Shown one piece after another: positions 53,107 through 62,837 of a stretch of DNA of 64,000 bases. Below the pieces are notes generated by a model that saw only the letters and a list, made by a program, of their open reading frames with translations, was not told the DNA's origin and made no database searches. Both the position numbers and the translations under genes were made by a program. Position 1 is the first letter of the stretch; each line of letters starts with the position of its first letter. Source of the stretch: Phosphitispora fastidiosa (GTDB taxonomy: Bacteria; Bacillota; Thermincolia; Thermincolales; UBA2595); NCBI RefSeq assembly GCF_019008365.1, contig NZ_JAHHUL010000001.1, positions 310,001-374,000 on the forward strand. The letters run 5' to 3'.

Positions 53107-54360
53107 TTATTCCCCATGCTCCCATCCATACAGATACTTCTCCTGTTCAGGTGTCAGCCTGTCTATGGTGGTCCCCAGAGATTTAAGCTTGATTGCGGCA
53201 ACCCGCTTATCTATCTCTTCGGCAACCTTGTATACCCTGTTACCCAATTCCTTGCCATTTTCCAGCATATATTTCGCTGACAATGCCTGAAGGGCAAAAG
53301 ACATATCCATGATTTCTGCCGGGTGACCATCACCTGCGGCAAGATTGACCAATCTTCCTTCTGCCAGCAAATATAGTTTTCTGCCATCAGGCAGCATGAA
53401 TTCTTCTATGTTGTGCCTTACTGTCCGGGTGCCTTTGGCAGCAGCCTGCAGCTCCGGCTTATTGATTTCAACATCAAAATGTCCCGCATTGGCCAGCAAA
53501 GCGCCATGCCTCATTTTTTCGTAGTGTTTCCCCCGGATAACATCCTTACAGCCGGTAACGGTAATGAAGACATCACCCAAAGCCGCAGCATCATCCATGC
53601 TCATAGTAGTAAAACCATCCATATGTGCCTCAATGGCTTTTATGGGGTCAATCTCAGTGATGATCACCTTGGCGCCAAGTCCCTTGGCCTTCATGGCAAT
53701 ACCCTTGCCGCACCAGCCATATCCGGCAACCACTACGGTCTTCCCGGCCACAATCAGGTTAGTTGTCCGCATAATTCCGGTCCAGACAGACTCACCGGTC
53801 CCGTACCTATTATCAAAAAGGTATTTGCAGAGGGCATCATTGACGGCCATCATGGGGAAATTGAGAATCCCGGCCTTTTCCATGGCCTCCAGGCGCAGCA
53901 CACCGGTTGTGGTTTCCTCACATCCTCCGATAACCTGTCCGGCCAGACTGCTGCATTCATTATGCAGCAGGTTTACCAGGTCGCCGCCGTCATCAATGAC
54001 TATATCAGGTTTGTTTTCCAACACCTTGATCAGGTGTCCTTTATATTCTTCAGCAGTGGCATTGTACCATGAATATACCTTAATCTCATCTGCAGCAAGG
54101 GCAGCAGCCACATCATCCTGGGTAGACAGCGGGTTGCTTCCTGATATGGAAACATCCGCACCTCCGGCCTTCAATACTGTGGCCAGATAGGCTGTTTTTG
54201 CCTCAAGGTGTATGCTTACAGCTACTTTTACCCCTTTAAACACCTGGGTCTTTTCAAATTCTTCACGGATTTCATTAAGTACAGGCATATGCTCCCGTAC
54301 CCAGTCAATCTTAAGTTTACCTGAAGGAGCAAGGCTGATGTCTCTGACGATGTAATCCAT
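53107..54360 (-). CDS. ahcY: Adenosylhomocysteinase
   Basis: This 417-residue enzyme uses NAD+ to split SAH into adenosine and homocysteine. NAD-binding: VVAGYGWCGKGIAMKAKGLGA near residue 213. Substrate residues are in VNDALCKYLFDNRYGTGESVW and HFDVEIN. The C-terminus is YLYGWEHGE, shorter than the eukaryotic PDHYRY end but usual in bacteria. It lies 13 bp after mtnA. Confidence 0.95.
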   Translation of the reverse strand: MDYIVRDISLAPSGKLKIDWVREHMPVLNEIREEFEKTQVFKGVKVAVSIHLEAKTAYLATVLKAGGADVSISGSNPLSTQDDVAAALAADEIKVYSWYNATAEEYKGHLIKVLENKPDIVIDDGGDLVNLLHNECSSLAGQVIGGCEETTTGVLRLEAMEKAGILNFPMMAVNDALCKYLFDNRYGTGESVWTGIMRTTNLIVAGKTVVVAGYGWCGKGIAMKAKGLGAKVIITEIDPIKAIEAHMDGFTTMSMDDAAALGDVFITVTGCKDVIRGKHYEKMRHGALLANAGHFDVEINKPELQAAAKGTRTVRHNIEEFMLPDGRKLYLLAEGRLVNLAAGDGHPAEIMDMSFALQALSAKYMLENGKELGNRVYKVAEEIDKRVAAIKLKSLGTTIDRLTPEQEKYLYGWEHGE

Positions 54361-54373
54361 TATGTAATCCTCC

Positions 54374-55405
54374 TTAAGTGAATAATTTTCGCAAACTTTC
54401 TATATATGGCGGCCTTACGATGCCCCGGTCCGTAATTATTGCCGTCACCAGGCGATTTGGGGTGACATCAAAAGCCGGGTTAATAACCTTTATACCCTGA
54501 GGAGCTATTTGCTGACCGAAAACAGTGGTCACCTCAAATGCCTCCCTCTCCTCAATGATTATATCATCACCCTTTTCAAGGTTCATATCAATCGTTGAAA
54601 AAGGAGCGGCAGCGTAAAACGGAATCCCGTGTTCCCCGCACAGCACCGCAACTGTATAAGTACCGATTTTATTGGCGACATCGCCATTTGCTGTAATTCT
54701 GTCCGCACCTACCACAGCAAGGTCAATTAAACCTTTTTGCATCAGATACCCGGCCATATTGTCAGTAATCAGGGTTACCGGGATGCTGTCCTGCTGCAAT
54801 TCCCAAGCCGTCAGCCTGGCTCCCTGAAGCAGAGGTCTTGTCTCATCGGCAAAAACCTGCACTTCTTTGCCAGCTTCATGTGCCGCCCTGATAACACCAA
54901 GAGCGGTGCCATAACCACCGGTAGCCAGAGCCCCGGCATTACAGTGGGTCAAAATCCTGGCGCCGTGAGGCACCAACTGGCTGCCAAGCTTCCCCATCCT
55001 CTGATTCATTTCAATATCTTCCCGCAGAATCAGGTGGGCCTCGTCCAGAAGCAGTTTTTTCAGTTCCGGGACTCCTGCGTCACCGGCACTAAGGACCACT
55101 TTTGTCATCCGGTTCAGAGCCCAGAAAAGATTAACTGCAGTCGGCCGCGTGGCCCCAAGCATCCAGGCGGCAGCTTCAATTTCATCGATAAAGGCTTTCC
55201 GCTCACTCTTATCCGAATGAAGGGCTGCCAACGCCAAACCATAAGCTGCAGCCGCGCCGATGGCAGGAGCACCCCTTACCTGCATTGTTTTAATAGCCAC
55301 TGCCACTTCCTCTGCAGTGCTGCAGGTTATATAGCTTACCTCAAGAGGAAGCCGGGTCTGGTCAAGCAGTATCAGTCCCTTATCACACCAGTCCATTGTC
55401 TTCAT
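54374..55405 (-). CDS. mtnA: Methylthioribose-1-phosphate isomerase
   Basis: This protein of about 343 residues belongs to the eIF2B-like family. It converts 5-methylthioribose 1-phosphate to 5-methylthioribulose 1-phosphate. LLDQTRLPLEV at the start, MQVRGAPAIGAAAAYG, LTHCNAGALATGGYGTALG (catalytic Cys) and VVGADRITANGDVANKIGTY (catalytic Asp) are present. ATG 55405 is chosen over the GTG at 55414. It lies after mtnP by 53 bp. Confidence 0.95.
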   Translation of the reverse strand: MKTMDWCDKGLILLDQTRLPLEVSYITCSTAEEVAVAIKTMQVRGAPAIGAAAAYGLALAALHSDKSERKAFIDEIEAAAWMLGATRPTAVNLFWALNRMTKVVLSAGDAGVPELKKLLLDEAHLILREDIEMNQRMGKLGSQLVPHGARILTHCNAGALATGGYGTALGVIRAAHEAGKEVQVFADETRPLLQGARLTAWELQQDSIPVTLITDNMAGYLMQKGLIDLAVVGADRITANGDVANKIGTYTVAVLCGEHGIPFYAAAPFSTIDMNLEKGDDIIIEEREAFEVTTVFGQQIAPQGIKVINPAFDVTPNRLVTAIITDRGIVRPPYIESLRKLFT

Positions 55406-55458
55406 TGGCAACACCCATTTTTCATTTGATTATATATGTTTACTTTCCCTTATATATG

Positions 55459-56259
55459 TTACTTTCCCTGACCCAGCGAACCCAGTTCTCCAAGGGCCTG
55501 CCCGCAGCGGCAGTTTCTTTCGCCAGGCATGGTTTCGATTGTTTTCATAATAAGCTTTTTCAGGTTGGCATGATTTTTTTCCATTGCTTCCAAGACTTCT
55601 GCATGTGTTAGGAGATTAGGTGAAATACCGGCAGCAAAATTAGTAACCATGGCAAGGGTACAGTAACACATTTCAGCTTCCCTGGCGAGCACCACTTCCG
55701 GGACACTGGTCATCCCCACCACTTCTCCTCCCAGGGCACTATACATTTTAATCTCCGCCGGAGTCTCAAATCGCGGCCCCTCTGTACAGATATAGGTGCC
55801 TTTTCCCTTAACCGGAACAGCAACCGCCTCGGCAGCAGCGGCCACAAGTTTTCTTAAATCATTGCAGTAGGGTTCTGTCATATCAATATGTACCACCCCA
55901 TTTCCCGGAGTGTCATAGAAGGTTTGAATTCTGTTTTTGGTAAAATCGATAAACTGATCCACCAGAACGACTTCACCAGGTATCATCTCCAGGTTGAGGG
56001 ACCCAACCGCTCCAGTTGCCACCACACGCTCTACGCCTAGTTTTTTCAGGGCCATGATATTGCCCCTGTAGTTTACCTTGTGCGGCGGAACGGCATGGTC
56101 TGCGCCGTGCCTGGGAAGAAAGGCAGCTCTTACCCCTTTGTATTCTCCAACCATTACCTTTATGTTACCATAATCGGTATTAACCTGCTCCTCCGATATC
56201 CCATCAAGCATTTCAGGGTCATAAACACCTGTCCCGCCAATAATCCCGATTTTCACCAT
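55459..56259 (-). CDS. mtnP: S-methyl-5'-thioadenosine phosphorylase
   Basis: This protein of about 266 residues belongs to the PNP/UDP phosphorylase family. GIIGGTGVYD opens it, PRHGADHAVPPHKVNYRGN and the adenine-site TEGPRFETPAEI plus VGMTSVPEVVLAREAEMCY follow. It phosphorolyses MTA to adenine and methylthioribose 1-phosphate. ATG 56259 lies behind ACGGGGGT. It is the first gene of mtnP-mtnA-ahcY-mtaD. Confidence 0.95.
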   Translation of the reverse strand: MVKIGIIGGTGVYDPEMLDGISEEQVNTDYGNIKVMVGEYKGVRAAFLPRHGADHAVPPHKVNYRGNIMALKKLGVERVVATGAVGSLNLEMIPGEVVLVDQFIDFTKNRIQTFYDTPGNGVVHIDMTEPYCNDLRKLVAAAAEAVAVPVKGKGTYICTEGPRFETPAEIKMYSALGGEVVGMTSVPEVVLAREAEMCYCTLAMVTNFAAGISPNLLTHAEVLEAMEKNHANLKKLIMKTIETMPGERNCRCGQALGELGSLGQGK

Positions 56260-56306
56260 TTTAAATACCCCCGTCAATAATCAATTAACAAAGTCTTCCC
56301 GGCGTT

Positions 56307-57218
56307 CTAATCGCCAAATAAGGCCTCTACAAATTCCTTAGGATCAAACTCCCTGAGGTCATCAATTTTTTCTCCCACCCCTACGTATTTTACCGGGATG
56401 TTCAGCTCAGTTTTTATCCCAATAACTACGCCGCCTTTGGCTGTTCCATCCAGTTTGGTAAGGACAATTCCGGTTACTCCGGACGCCTCACCAAATATTT
56501 TAGCCTGACTGATGGCATTCTGCCCTGTGGTAGCATCCAGAACAAGCAGAACCTCATCAGGGGAATCAGGCAGCTCACGGGAAATAACCCGGAATAGCTT
56601 TTTCAGTTCTTCCATTAGGTTGGCTTTAGTGTGCAGCCGTCCTGCCGTATCGACTATGAGTACATCAATATCCCTGGCCTTGGCGGCCTGTATAGCGTCA
56701 AATACTACAGCGGCTGTGTCGGCGCCCTCACTGTGTTTGATTATGTCACACCCAACCCTGCCGGCCCATATCTGCAATTGGTCTATAGCAGCAGCCCGGA
56801 AAGTATCCCCTGCTGCCAGGAGCACCTTACGGCCTTCTTCCCTAAAATTGTGGGCCAGTTTGCCGATGGTGGTCGTTTTCCCCACCCCATTGACTCCCAC
56901 CACCACTATTACTGCAGGTTTGCTCCTCAGGCTTAAGCCTGCCTGTTCTTCACCCATTATATCAGCTATCAACTCTTTTAATATGTTTCTTAACTCAGCC
57001 GCATCATCAACTTTACGTTCCTTTACGGCTTTCCTGAGGTCCTCCACCAGCTCAACAGCAGTATTAACTCCCACGTCAGCCTGAATCAGCAGTTCTTCAA
57101 TTTCCTCATATAACTCTTCATCAATCTTTTTGCCCCCGCTGACAAGGGTTTCAATTTTGGCAACAAACCCTTGCCTGGTTTTGGTAAGGCCTTCTTTAAG
57201 CTTTGAAAACAGTCCCAT
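56307..57218 (-). CDS. ftsY: Signal recognition particle receptor FtsY
   Basis: This protein of about 303 residues is the SRP receptor GTPase. N domain, then G1 [16 protein letters not shown] near residue 107, [17 protein letters not shown] and the ending [21 protein letters not shown]. The long acidic A domain of E. coli is absent, as in Firmicutes. ATG 57218 lies behind GGGGGAAAG; the frame open to 57248 adds non-family residues. Confidence 0.95.
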   Translation of the reverse strand: MGLFSKLKEGLTKTRQGFVAKIETLVSGGKKIDEELYEEIEELLIQADVGVNTAVELVEDLRKAVKERKVDDAAELRNILKELIADIMGEEQAGLSLRSKPAVIVVVGVNGVGKTTTIGKLAHNFREEGRKVLLAAGDTFRAAAIDQLQIWAGRVGCDIIKHSEGADTAAVVFDAIQAAKARDIDVLIVDTAGRLHTKANLMEELKKLFRVISRELPDSPDEVLLVLDATTGQNAISQAKIFGEASGVTGIVLTKLDGTAKGGVVIGIKTELNIPVKYVGVGEKIDDLREFDPKEFVEALFGD

Positions 57219-57317
57219 TTGTCTTTCCCCCTGCCAATATATTACCATTTCCTCTGAAGGTGCTGCATAACCAAAAATCGGGTCAGGTTTTCACCTAACC
57301 CAAATATTGTAACATAA

Positions 57318-58457
57318 TCACAGTTGTATCTCAATCAGTTTACACAAATTAGTATACTCCTGGGCTACGCCGAATTTACGGTTCCTGATTTCTGCTTCTT
57401 CCTGCGGGGTATCAACCTCAAAGAACTTCTGGCCCAGATCTTCATCTTCATCGGCAAAACGGTAGACATCTGTGACAGCCTCTATTACCGTTGCACCACG
57501 CACCTTGCCGGCAGAATCATGTCCGATGGCGACGATGGGACGTCCCCAGGAACCTGGTCCGGCATTAGCATCTCCCATATGCATGACCCCGGTTCCTCCT
57601 GGGTGTGTATGCACAATCACCGCATCCTGGGATACCTCATTGGCATAGATGTCCCGAAGTGATTTCCCCGAAATATCCACGCTGCTGGAAGCCAGCATAC
57701 GAGACGGGACATATCCTATTCCCCCGACTACTATTTCCCCGTCCTGTACGATGTGGCCATTCTTTTCTATTCTTCCCATGGCGGCAACTTCCCTGCCCTG
57801 GCCTACTTCAACAGACCTGGCCACAAGCGTTTCAGCAAATTCCCGGGAAATTGAATTCACTTGATGCTGCGGCAGTTTCCAATCCTTTGGTTTCTCGGGT
57901 GTATATGGTGGAAGTTCGGGTGTTTCCGTCACCTCAAGCCTTGCAGAAATCTCCAGATATTTCAGGCTCAGTTCGGTGGTTTCACGCAATACCTCTTTTT
58001 CCTCATCAGCAGTCCTGGCAGCCAGAATCCTCAATTCAACTTTCTCTGATTCAGTAGCCATATCAAAGTAGTTTGCCCGGGGAAATACAATGCCCACCCC
58101 GGCCAGTTGCCCATGCTTTACCCCAATGGCAATTACGGGCATGTTGAAGAAATCGGCAGCGGTAACATCTGTGATCAGTCCTGTTTTCCCGGGCCTGGTG
58201 GAAATGAAGGCCGCATTGTCCGGAATAGCTTCAAGACCCTCAATCACACTTTTCCCTTTCATATCCGTGATATGTCCCAATAATTTTCTGAGGGGTATCC
58301 CGCTGAGCCCGCCCTCTGCCACCGGTGTTATCCGGTCCACTATGCCCTGGTCATTTACGAAACCAAAACAGCCAGCATTCCGCCCCTGGCTGATTTCTCT
58401 GGTAGTATCAACCAACTTGTTTACAATGTAATGGGCAATACTTTTAACCTCTGTCAT
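57318..58457 (-). CDS. Tandem JAB/JAMM-like protein, second site intact
   Basis: This protein of about 379 residues has two related halves. Half 1 (1-165) has ISQGRNAGCFGFVND and STRPGKTGLITD; half 2 (205-360) has VGQGREVAAMGRIEK and HTHPGGTGVMHMGD. The pair TRPGKTG/THPGGTG shows an internal duplication. Half 2 keeps H-x-H-P-x9-D, the JAMM metalloprotease/isopeptidase spacing (His283, His285, Asp296), with His in place of the usual Ser. In half 1 the His residues are lost (S-T-R-P). Catalysis is possible but unproven. It lies between ftsY and smc on one strand, probably one operon. ATG 58457 is preferred to 58499. Confidence 0.6.
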   Translation of the reverse strand: MTEVKSIAHYIVNKLVDTTREISQGRNAGCFGFVNDQGIVDRITPVAEGGLSGIPLRKLLGHITDMKGKSVIEGLEAIPDNAAFISTRPGKTGLITDVTAADFFNMPVIAIGVKHGQLAGVGIVFPRANYFDMATESEKVELRILAARTADEEKEVLRETTELSLKYLEISARLEVTETPELPPYTPEKPKDWKLPQHQVNSISREFAETLVARSVEVGQGREVAAMGRIEKNGHIVQDGEIVVGGIGYVPSRMLASSSVDISGKSLRDIYANEVSQDAVIVHTHPGGTGVMHMGDANAGPGSWGRPIVAIGHDSAGKVRGATVIEAVTDVYRFADEDEDLGQKFFEVDTPQEEAEIRNRKFGVAQEYTNLCKLIEIQL

Positions 58458-58566
58458 ATTATATTTATTCCCCCGTAATTTTTGTGGGTCCAGCGGCAAA
58501 CCGCCCTTAGACCCCCTTTTCTGCTTAGCTTTTCCGGGGGATATACTTCATATGCGGTAATTTATT

Positions 58567-61500
58567 TCAGCTTACCTTGCTGATTTCGTCACCCAGCTTC
58601 ATGGAGACCAGTTTGGAAACCCTGGCATCATCCATGGTAACGCCATAGATAACATCTGCAGCCTCCATGGTGCCCTTGCGGTGAGTAATCACAACAAATT
58701 GGGTGTTTACCGCAAACTCTTTCAGATAGTCGGCAAACCTATCTACATTTGACTCATCAAGTGAGGCCTCAATTTCGTCAAGCACACAGAACGGGCTTGG
58801 CTTTGTTTTCAGGATGGCAAACAAGAGTGATATTGCGGTCAGCGCCCGCTCTCCCCCTGACAGCAGGGATAGGTGCTGAGGCTTTTTCCCGGGAGGCTGA
58901 GCGATAATGTCTATTCCCGTTTCCAGAACATTCTCACTGTCGGTTAATACCAACTCAGCTCTTCCCCCACCGAAGAGCCTGGAAAATACCAGGCCAAAAT
59001 TCCGGTTAATTTCCTGATATGTTGTACTGAACTTGCTGGTCATGATCTGGTCCATCTCGTCGATAACTTTATAAAGGGATTCCTTGGCCTGCTCCATATC
59101 AGCATACTGTTTAGTCAGGAATTCAAAGCGTTCCCTGACCCTTTCAAATTCCTCAATAGCGCCAATATTTACACTTCCCAGGGCGGAGATTAATTCCCTG
59201 AGGTTCTTGATTCTTGAAGTGACCTCTCTCTTATTCTGAATTTCTGATTTCTTGAACAGCGCCTCTTCATAAGTGATCTCAAATTCTTCTCCCAGTTTGG
59301 TCAGGGAGTTTTCGATTTCAAATTCCAACCTGGCCCTTTTAACATCTGAAGAATGAAGCTGTTCCCTGATAAGTCCGGTCTCCCTGGCCAGCTTTTTAAT
59401 CACGGCTTCCTTGTCCATAATGTGGGCCACGGCTGACTGCTTCTCGTTTTTGCGTTCATTCAACAGTTCTTCACCTTCACCCCTTTGCCTGCTTAAGCGC
59501 TCAACTGCCTCCAGATGGCCGATGATTTCCTGCCCGAGCTGTTCCTTCAGGGAGTCAAATTCCATAACCTGGCCCTGCTTGCGCTGTACCTGGACCTCAA
59601 TATCTTTAATGGCATCAGTAACCCTGTCCATAATCTGGGCATAGTTGACTTCCGCCTGCTGCAGACCGGCCAGGTCCACCTTGATTCCGGTAACCTGCCG
59701 GGAATGTTGGCTGAGTTCTTCTTCCCTGCTCTTAAGCCGATTTTGCTGGGCCGCAATTTCTTTTCGGGTTTCACCGTCTTTTGACTGCATTTCCTGAAGA
59801 CGCAGCTGCAGCTCTTTGAGACTGTTTTGGATGCTGCTCAATTCCTGGACCAAATTTGCCTTTTCGTCCCCGACCAGACTTTCTGTACTTTCAGCCCTGG
59901 TTTTATCTTTTCTTAAATTCTCCAGATCCTTTTCAAGGGATGTCTTTTCAATCCAAAGCTCCTGGAGCCGGGCTTCATTTTCCGCAATGCGCTGCACACA
60001 ATCATCGTATTCTTTCCTTATAGCGGCAGCCTGATTCTCCATTCCGGCAACCCTGCTTTTCAGAGTATCCCGCTGTTCCCTGGTTTCCGCAATCTCCCTG
60101 TTCCGCCCTAGAAGGTTGGAGCTTCCTTTTTTGTAGAACCCACCCGTCATGGAGCCCCCGGGGTTAACGACATCCCCGTCAAGAGTGACTACCTTCATAG
60201 TGTATCCAGTATCCCTGGCAGCCTGAGCGGCTGCCCTCATATCATCAACAATAATGACCCGGCCTAAGAGGTACTCAACTATATGTGAATACCCGGCTTC
60301 AGACTCTACCAGCGCGGAAGCCCTGCCATATATACCGCTGCCGGCAGGAACGTTTCCGGCTTTTTTATCTTTATAGGGTTTGACAGTATTCATTGGCAGA
60401 AAGGTCGCCCTGCCAAACTTGTTCTTTTTTAAATATTCGATAGCCTTCCTGGCATCACCGTCTGTTTGAGTCACTATGTGCTGGACTGCGCCGCCAAGGG
60501 CAACCTCAACAGCAGTCTCATACTTTTGGGGAACAGTGATAAGCTCGGCAACCACCCCGCATATACCGGGACAATCCCGGCCTTTTTTAGCTGCCACCAG
60601 CACTTCTTTGACGCCCCTGAAATACCCCTCGTAGTCATTCTGCAGATCCTCCAAAGCCTTGAGGCGGGAGGATTTATGCCCCAACTGCTCACGATCCCGT
60701 TCAAGGTCTGCGGCCAGTTTCTTCAGCTGACCTGAGAAGCCGTTTTTGCTCTCCTCAAAGCCGGCATTTTCGGTTTTCCGGCCGGTTATTGATTCTCTGA
60801 CAGCCCCCAGTCCCAAATCCAGTTCCTTTTCCCGCTCAACAATCCGGCTGTATTCCTGTTTCAGGGTCTCACTCTGCTGCTCCAGGTCTTTTATCCTGCG
60901 GCCCAGGTTCTTAACCTCTATTTCACCGGAATTAATTGCATTCCTAACTCCGGCAGTCTCGTTTAACAAATCTATCATATCCGACTTCTTTTCTTCGATT
61001 TTCTGCTGTGCTTCCACTAGTTCCTGTTCCAGCAGCAATAATTTATCCTCAGCCTGCTGCAGCTTTTTTCCTGTATCAGCCAGCCTGCCCCTGAGTTCCC
61101 CAAGAGACCGGGCATCACCGGCATGCCTGCTGCGCTCAGCCTCTTCTTTGCATTTCAGTTCCTCTATTTCACTGATGAGACCCTCTTTCCGGTTCCCGAT
61201 ATCCTGTAGTCTCTGGCGGGCCACCGTAATTTCGGCTTCCTTTTTTTCTATCAGGCTGCCGGTATCATAGATACCTTTCTGCAGGGCGGCAATTTCTTCA
61301 TCAAGTTTACTGTTATGAAGCTTATGTTCTTCGATCTCTGACTCGCGGTTTCTTAACCCGGTCTCCAAGCCAATTAACTTTTGTCTCAATTCATCATCCT
61401 GATTATTAATCCCATCAAGTTTCAGTTTCTGGTCCTCAATCTGATTAATCAAAAGGTTAATCTCAAGTTCAACCAGCTCATTCCGGTACTCAAGGTATTC

Positions 61501-62139
61501 CCCGGCTTTTTGGGACTGCTCCTCAAGGGGGCCAACCTGGATGCCCAGTTCGGATATAATGTCACTGATACGGACCAGGTTCTGTTCTGTGTCATTAAGT
61601 TTTTTGACCGCCTGCTGTTTACGGCTCCTGTACTTTACTATTCCGGCGGCCTCTTCAATAATATTTCGACGGTCTTCAGACCTGGTACTGAGGACTTCAT
61701 CAATCTTGCCCTGTCCAATAATGGAATACCCTTCCCTGCCGATTCCGGTGTCCATGAAGAGTTCATGGATATCCCTCAGTCTGCAGGGAGATTTGTTGAT
61801 CAGAAATTCACTTTCTCCGGAACGATAAACCCTCCGAGTGACCGTTATTTCAGAATAATCCAGCGCAAATATGGCGGTACTGTTATCAAGGGTAAGAGAT
61901 ACCTCAGCCATCCCTACGGATTTTCTCCTGTCACTGCCGGAGAAAATTACGTCTTCCATCTTGGCGCCCCGGAGGGTCTTGGCGCTCTGCTCACCCAACA
62001 CCCACCTGACAGCATCGGCAATATTACTCTTGCCGCTCCCATTAGGTCCAACAACAGCGGTAATGCCCGGGGTAAACTGGAGTTCTATTTTATCAGCCAG
62101 GGATTTGAAGCCCTGAACCTCAATTCTCTTCAGGTACAA
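58567..62139 (-). CDS. smc: Chromosome segregation ATPase SMC
   Basis: This 1190-residue protein has an N-terminal ATP head with Walker A GPNGSGKSN near residue 32, two long coiled coils, a hinge at about 520-660 (CPGICGVVAELITVPQKYETAVEVALGG), and a C-terminal head with signature LSGGERALTAISLL and Walker B FCVLDEIEASLDESN. As a homodimer with ScpA/ScpB it organises and segregates chromosomes. Start ATG 62139. It is upstream of the JAB-like gene and ftsY. Confidence 0.97.
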   Translation of the reverse strand: MYLKRIEVQGFKSLADKIELQFTPGITAVVGPNGSGKSNIADAVRWVLGEQSAKTLRGAKMEDVIFSGSDRRKSVGMAEVSLTLDNSTAIFALDYSEITVTRRVYRSGESEFLINKSPCRLRDIHELFMDTGIGREGYSIIGQGKIDEVLSTRSEDRRNIIEEAAGIVKYRSRKQQAVKKLNDTEQNLVRISDIISELGIQVGPLEEQSQKAGEYLEYRNELVELEINLLINQIEDQKLKLDGINNQDDELRQKLIGLETGLRNRESEIEEHKLHNSKLDEEIAALQKGIYDTGSLIEKKEAEITVARQRLQDIGNRKEGLISEIEELKCKEEAERSRHAGDARSLGELRGRLADTGKKLQQAEDKLLLLEQELVEAQQKIEEKKSDMIDLLNETAGVRNAINSGEIEVKNLGRRIKDLEQQSETLKQEYSRIVEREKELDLGLGAVRESITGRKTENAGFEESKNGFSGQLKKLAADLERDREQLGHKSSRLKALEDLQNDYEGYFRGVKEVLVAAKKGRDCPGICGVVAELITVPQKYETAVEVALGGAVQHIVTQTDGDARKAIEYLKKNKFGRATFLPMNTVKPYKDKKAGNVPAGSGIYGRASALVESEAGYSHIVEYLLGRVIIVDDMRAAAQAARDTGYTMKVVTLDGDVVNPGGSMTGGFYKKGSSNLLGRNREIAETREQRDTLKSRVAGMENQAAAIRKEYDDCVQRIAENEARLQELWIEKTSLEKDLENLRKDKTRAESTESLVGDEKANLVQELSSIQNSLKELQLRLQEMQSKDGETRKEIAAQQNRLKSREEELSQHSRQVTGIKVDLAGLQQAEVNYAQIMDRVTDAIKDIEVQVQRKQGQVMEFDSLKEQLGQEIIGHLEAVERLSRQRGEGEELLNERKNEKQSAVAHIMDKEAVIKKLARETGLIREQLHSSDVKRARLEFEIENSLTKLGEEFEITYEEALFKKSEIQNKREVTSRIKNLRELISALGSVNIGAIEEFERVRERFEFLTKQYADMEQAKESLYKVIDEMDQIMTSKFSTTYQEINRNFGLVFSRLFGGGRAELVLTDSENVLETGIDIIAQPPGKKPQHLSLLSGGERALTAISLLFAILKTKPSPFCVLDEIEASLDESNVDRFADYLKEFAVNTQFVVITHRKGTMEAADVIYGVTMDDARVSKLVSMKLGDEISKVS

Positions 62140-62220
62140 AAGGGTTCCTCCTTACATTTTGAAAAAACCAGCCTTAATGACACTTATCAATTAAAGCTTT
62201 CCTGTTTTAATGAATTCAAC

Positions 62221-62252
62221 AAAAAAAGGGCACTTTCCTTCTCAGTCCCTTT
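62221..62252 (-). terminator. Terminator-like hairpin at the end of the DUF1540-like gene
   Basis: On the minus strand AAGGGAC pairs with GTGCCCTT (one bulge) around a GA-rich loop, followed by seven T. It overlaps the stop codon. Confidence 0.6.
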
Positions 62253-62385
62253 CTTCAAAAAACATTTCTTTGGTTTCACAGACCAGTTGACCATTTTGGC
62301 TTTTGATGCACACCTTTTTAGCGATACACCACTTCCCGGAGCGATTCCAGCGGCACCACTCTTCATTACAGTAAACGGTGGTCAC
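62242..62385 (-). CDS. DUF1540-like Cys-rich mini-protein, 47 residues
   Basis: GTG 62385 with AAAGGGTG 7 nt upstream opens a 47-codon frame to TGA 62244-62242. The pattern YCNEEWCRWN...GKWCIAKKVCIK resembles the DUF1540 spacing C-x4-C...C-x-A, i.e. a small metal-binding protein common in Clostridia. It ends with an acidic tail (EMFFEERD). It is upstream of smc on the same strand, but has its own terminator. Function unknown. Confidence 0.65.
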   Translation of the reverse strand: MTTVYCNEEWCRWNRSGKWCIAKKVCIKSQNGQLVCETKEMFFEERD

Positions 62386-62454
62386 AACAATTCACCCTTT
62401 TTAATCAGGGTATGCAGAGCCGCAGTTTTTGTGATATTCGTTAATAACAATTAC

Positions 62455-62480
62455 AAAAGCCGGGAAATTTCCGGCTTTTA
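62455..62480. terminator. Hairpin upstream of the DUF1540-like gene
   Basis: Arms AAAAGCCGG and CCGGCTTTT have an AT-rich centre, symmetric, with A and T tails on both strands. It could insulate the divergent mini-gene and the riboswitch transcript. Confidence 0.6.
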
Positions 62481-62566
62481 ATGTTACAATAAATAAAGAA
62501 GTTAAAGAAAGGATGGGTTTATGAAGAACTCAATTTTAATTCTAATTACATATTAAAAATTATTTA

Positions 62567-62595
62567 TTGATAATTTCAGGCAACTCTTTTATAAT
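62567..62595 (+). promoter_or_regulatory. Sigma-A promoter of the cobalamin riboswitch-cobT transcript
   Basis: TTGATA (62567-62572) and TATAAT (62590-62595) with 17-nt spacing, about 30 nt before the riboswitch. Confidence 0.75.
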
Positions 62596-62625
62596 AATAA
62601 TATACTTTCAAACAAAAAAATATCC

Positions 62626-62785
62626 CAAAGGTTATTGGTGCCTCTAATGAGGAGAATAGGGAATTGGGTGAAAATCCCAAGCGGTCCCGCCACTGTAAGT
62701 GTTAGCATGCCTTCAACAGACCACTCGAGTTTTTCGGGGAAGGTGAAAAGCATGTGATGATCACAAGCCAGGAGACCTGCCATAG
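62626..62785 (+). promoter_or_regulatory. Cobalamin (B12) riboswitch
   Basis: The aptamer shows the expected series: GGTGCC near 62638, GAGAATAGGGAA, AAAATCCCAAGCGGTCCCGCC (62670-62691), CACTGTAAG, then GATGATCACAAGCCAGGAGACC at 62756-62777, which includes the B12 box. It should bind adenosylcobalamin or another cobamide and control cobT by the terminator at 62838. Confidence 0.92.
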
Positions 62786-62837
62786 CCGTCATATTGCTGC
62801 ATCTCGTGGAATGATGCAGGTATTGGTGAATGATGGC

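Larger units (their letters stand above)
62140..62566. other. Region between smc and cobT: mini-gene, hairpins and promoter
   Basis: This stretch contains the smc upstream region, the 47-residue DUF1540-like gene at 62242-62385, a terminator-like hairpin at its end and another at 62455. Beyond 62480 it is AT-rich, with a very short plus-strand frame of 11 codons at about 62521 behind AGGATGGG that I do not consider a gene. Confidence 0.5.

Noticed and set aside
62521-62556. 11-codon plus-strand frame behind AGGATGGG
   Set aside because: It is too short and lies upstream of the riboswitch promoter; nothing supports translation.
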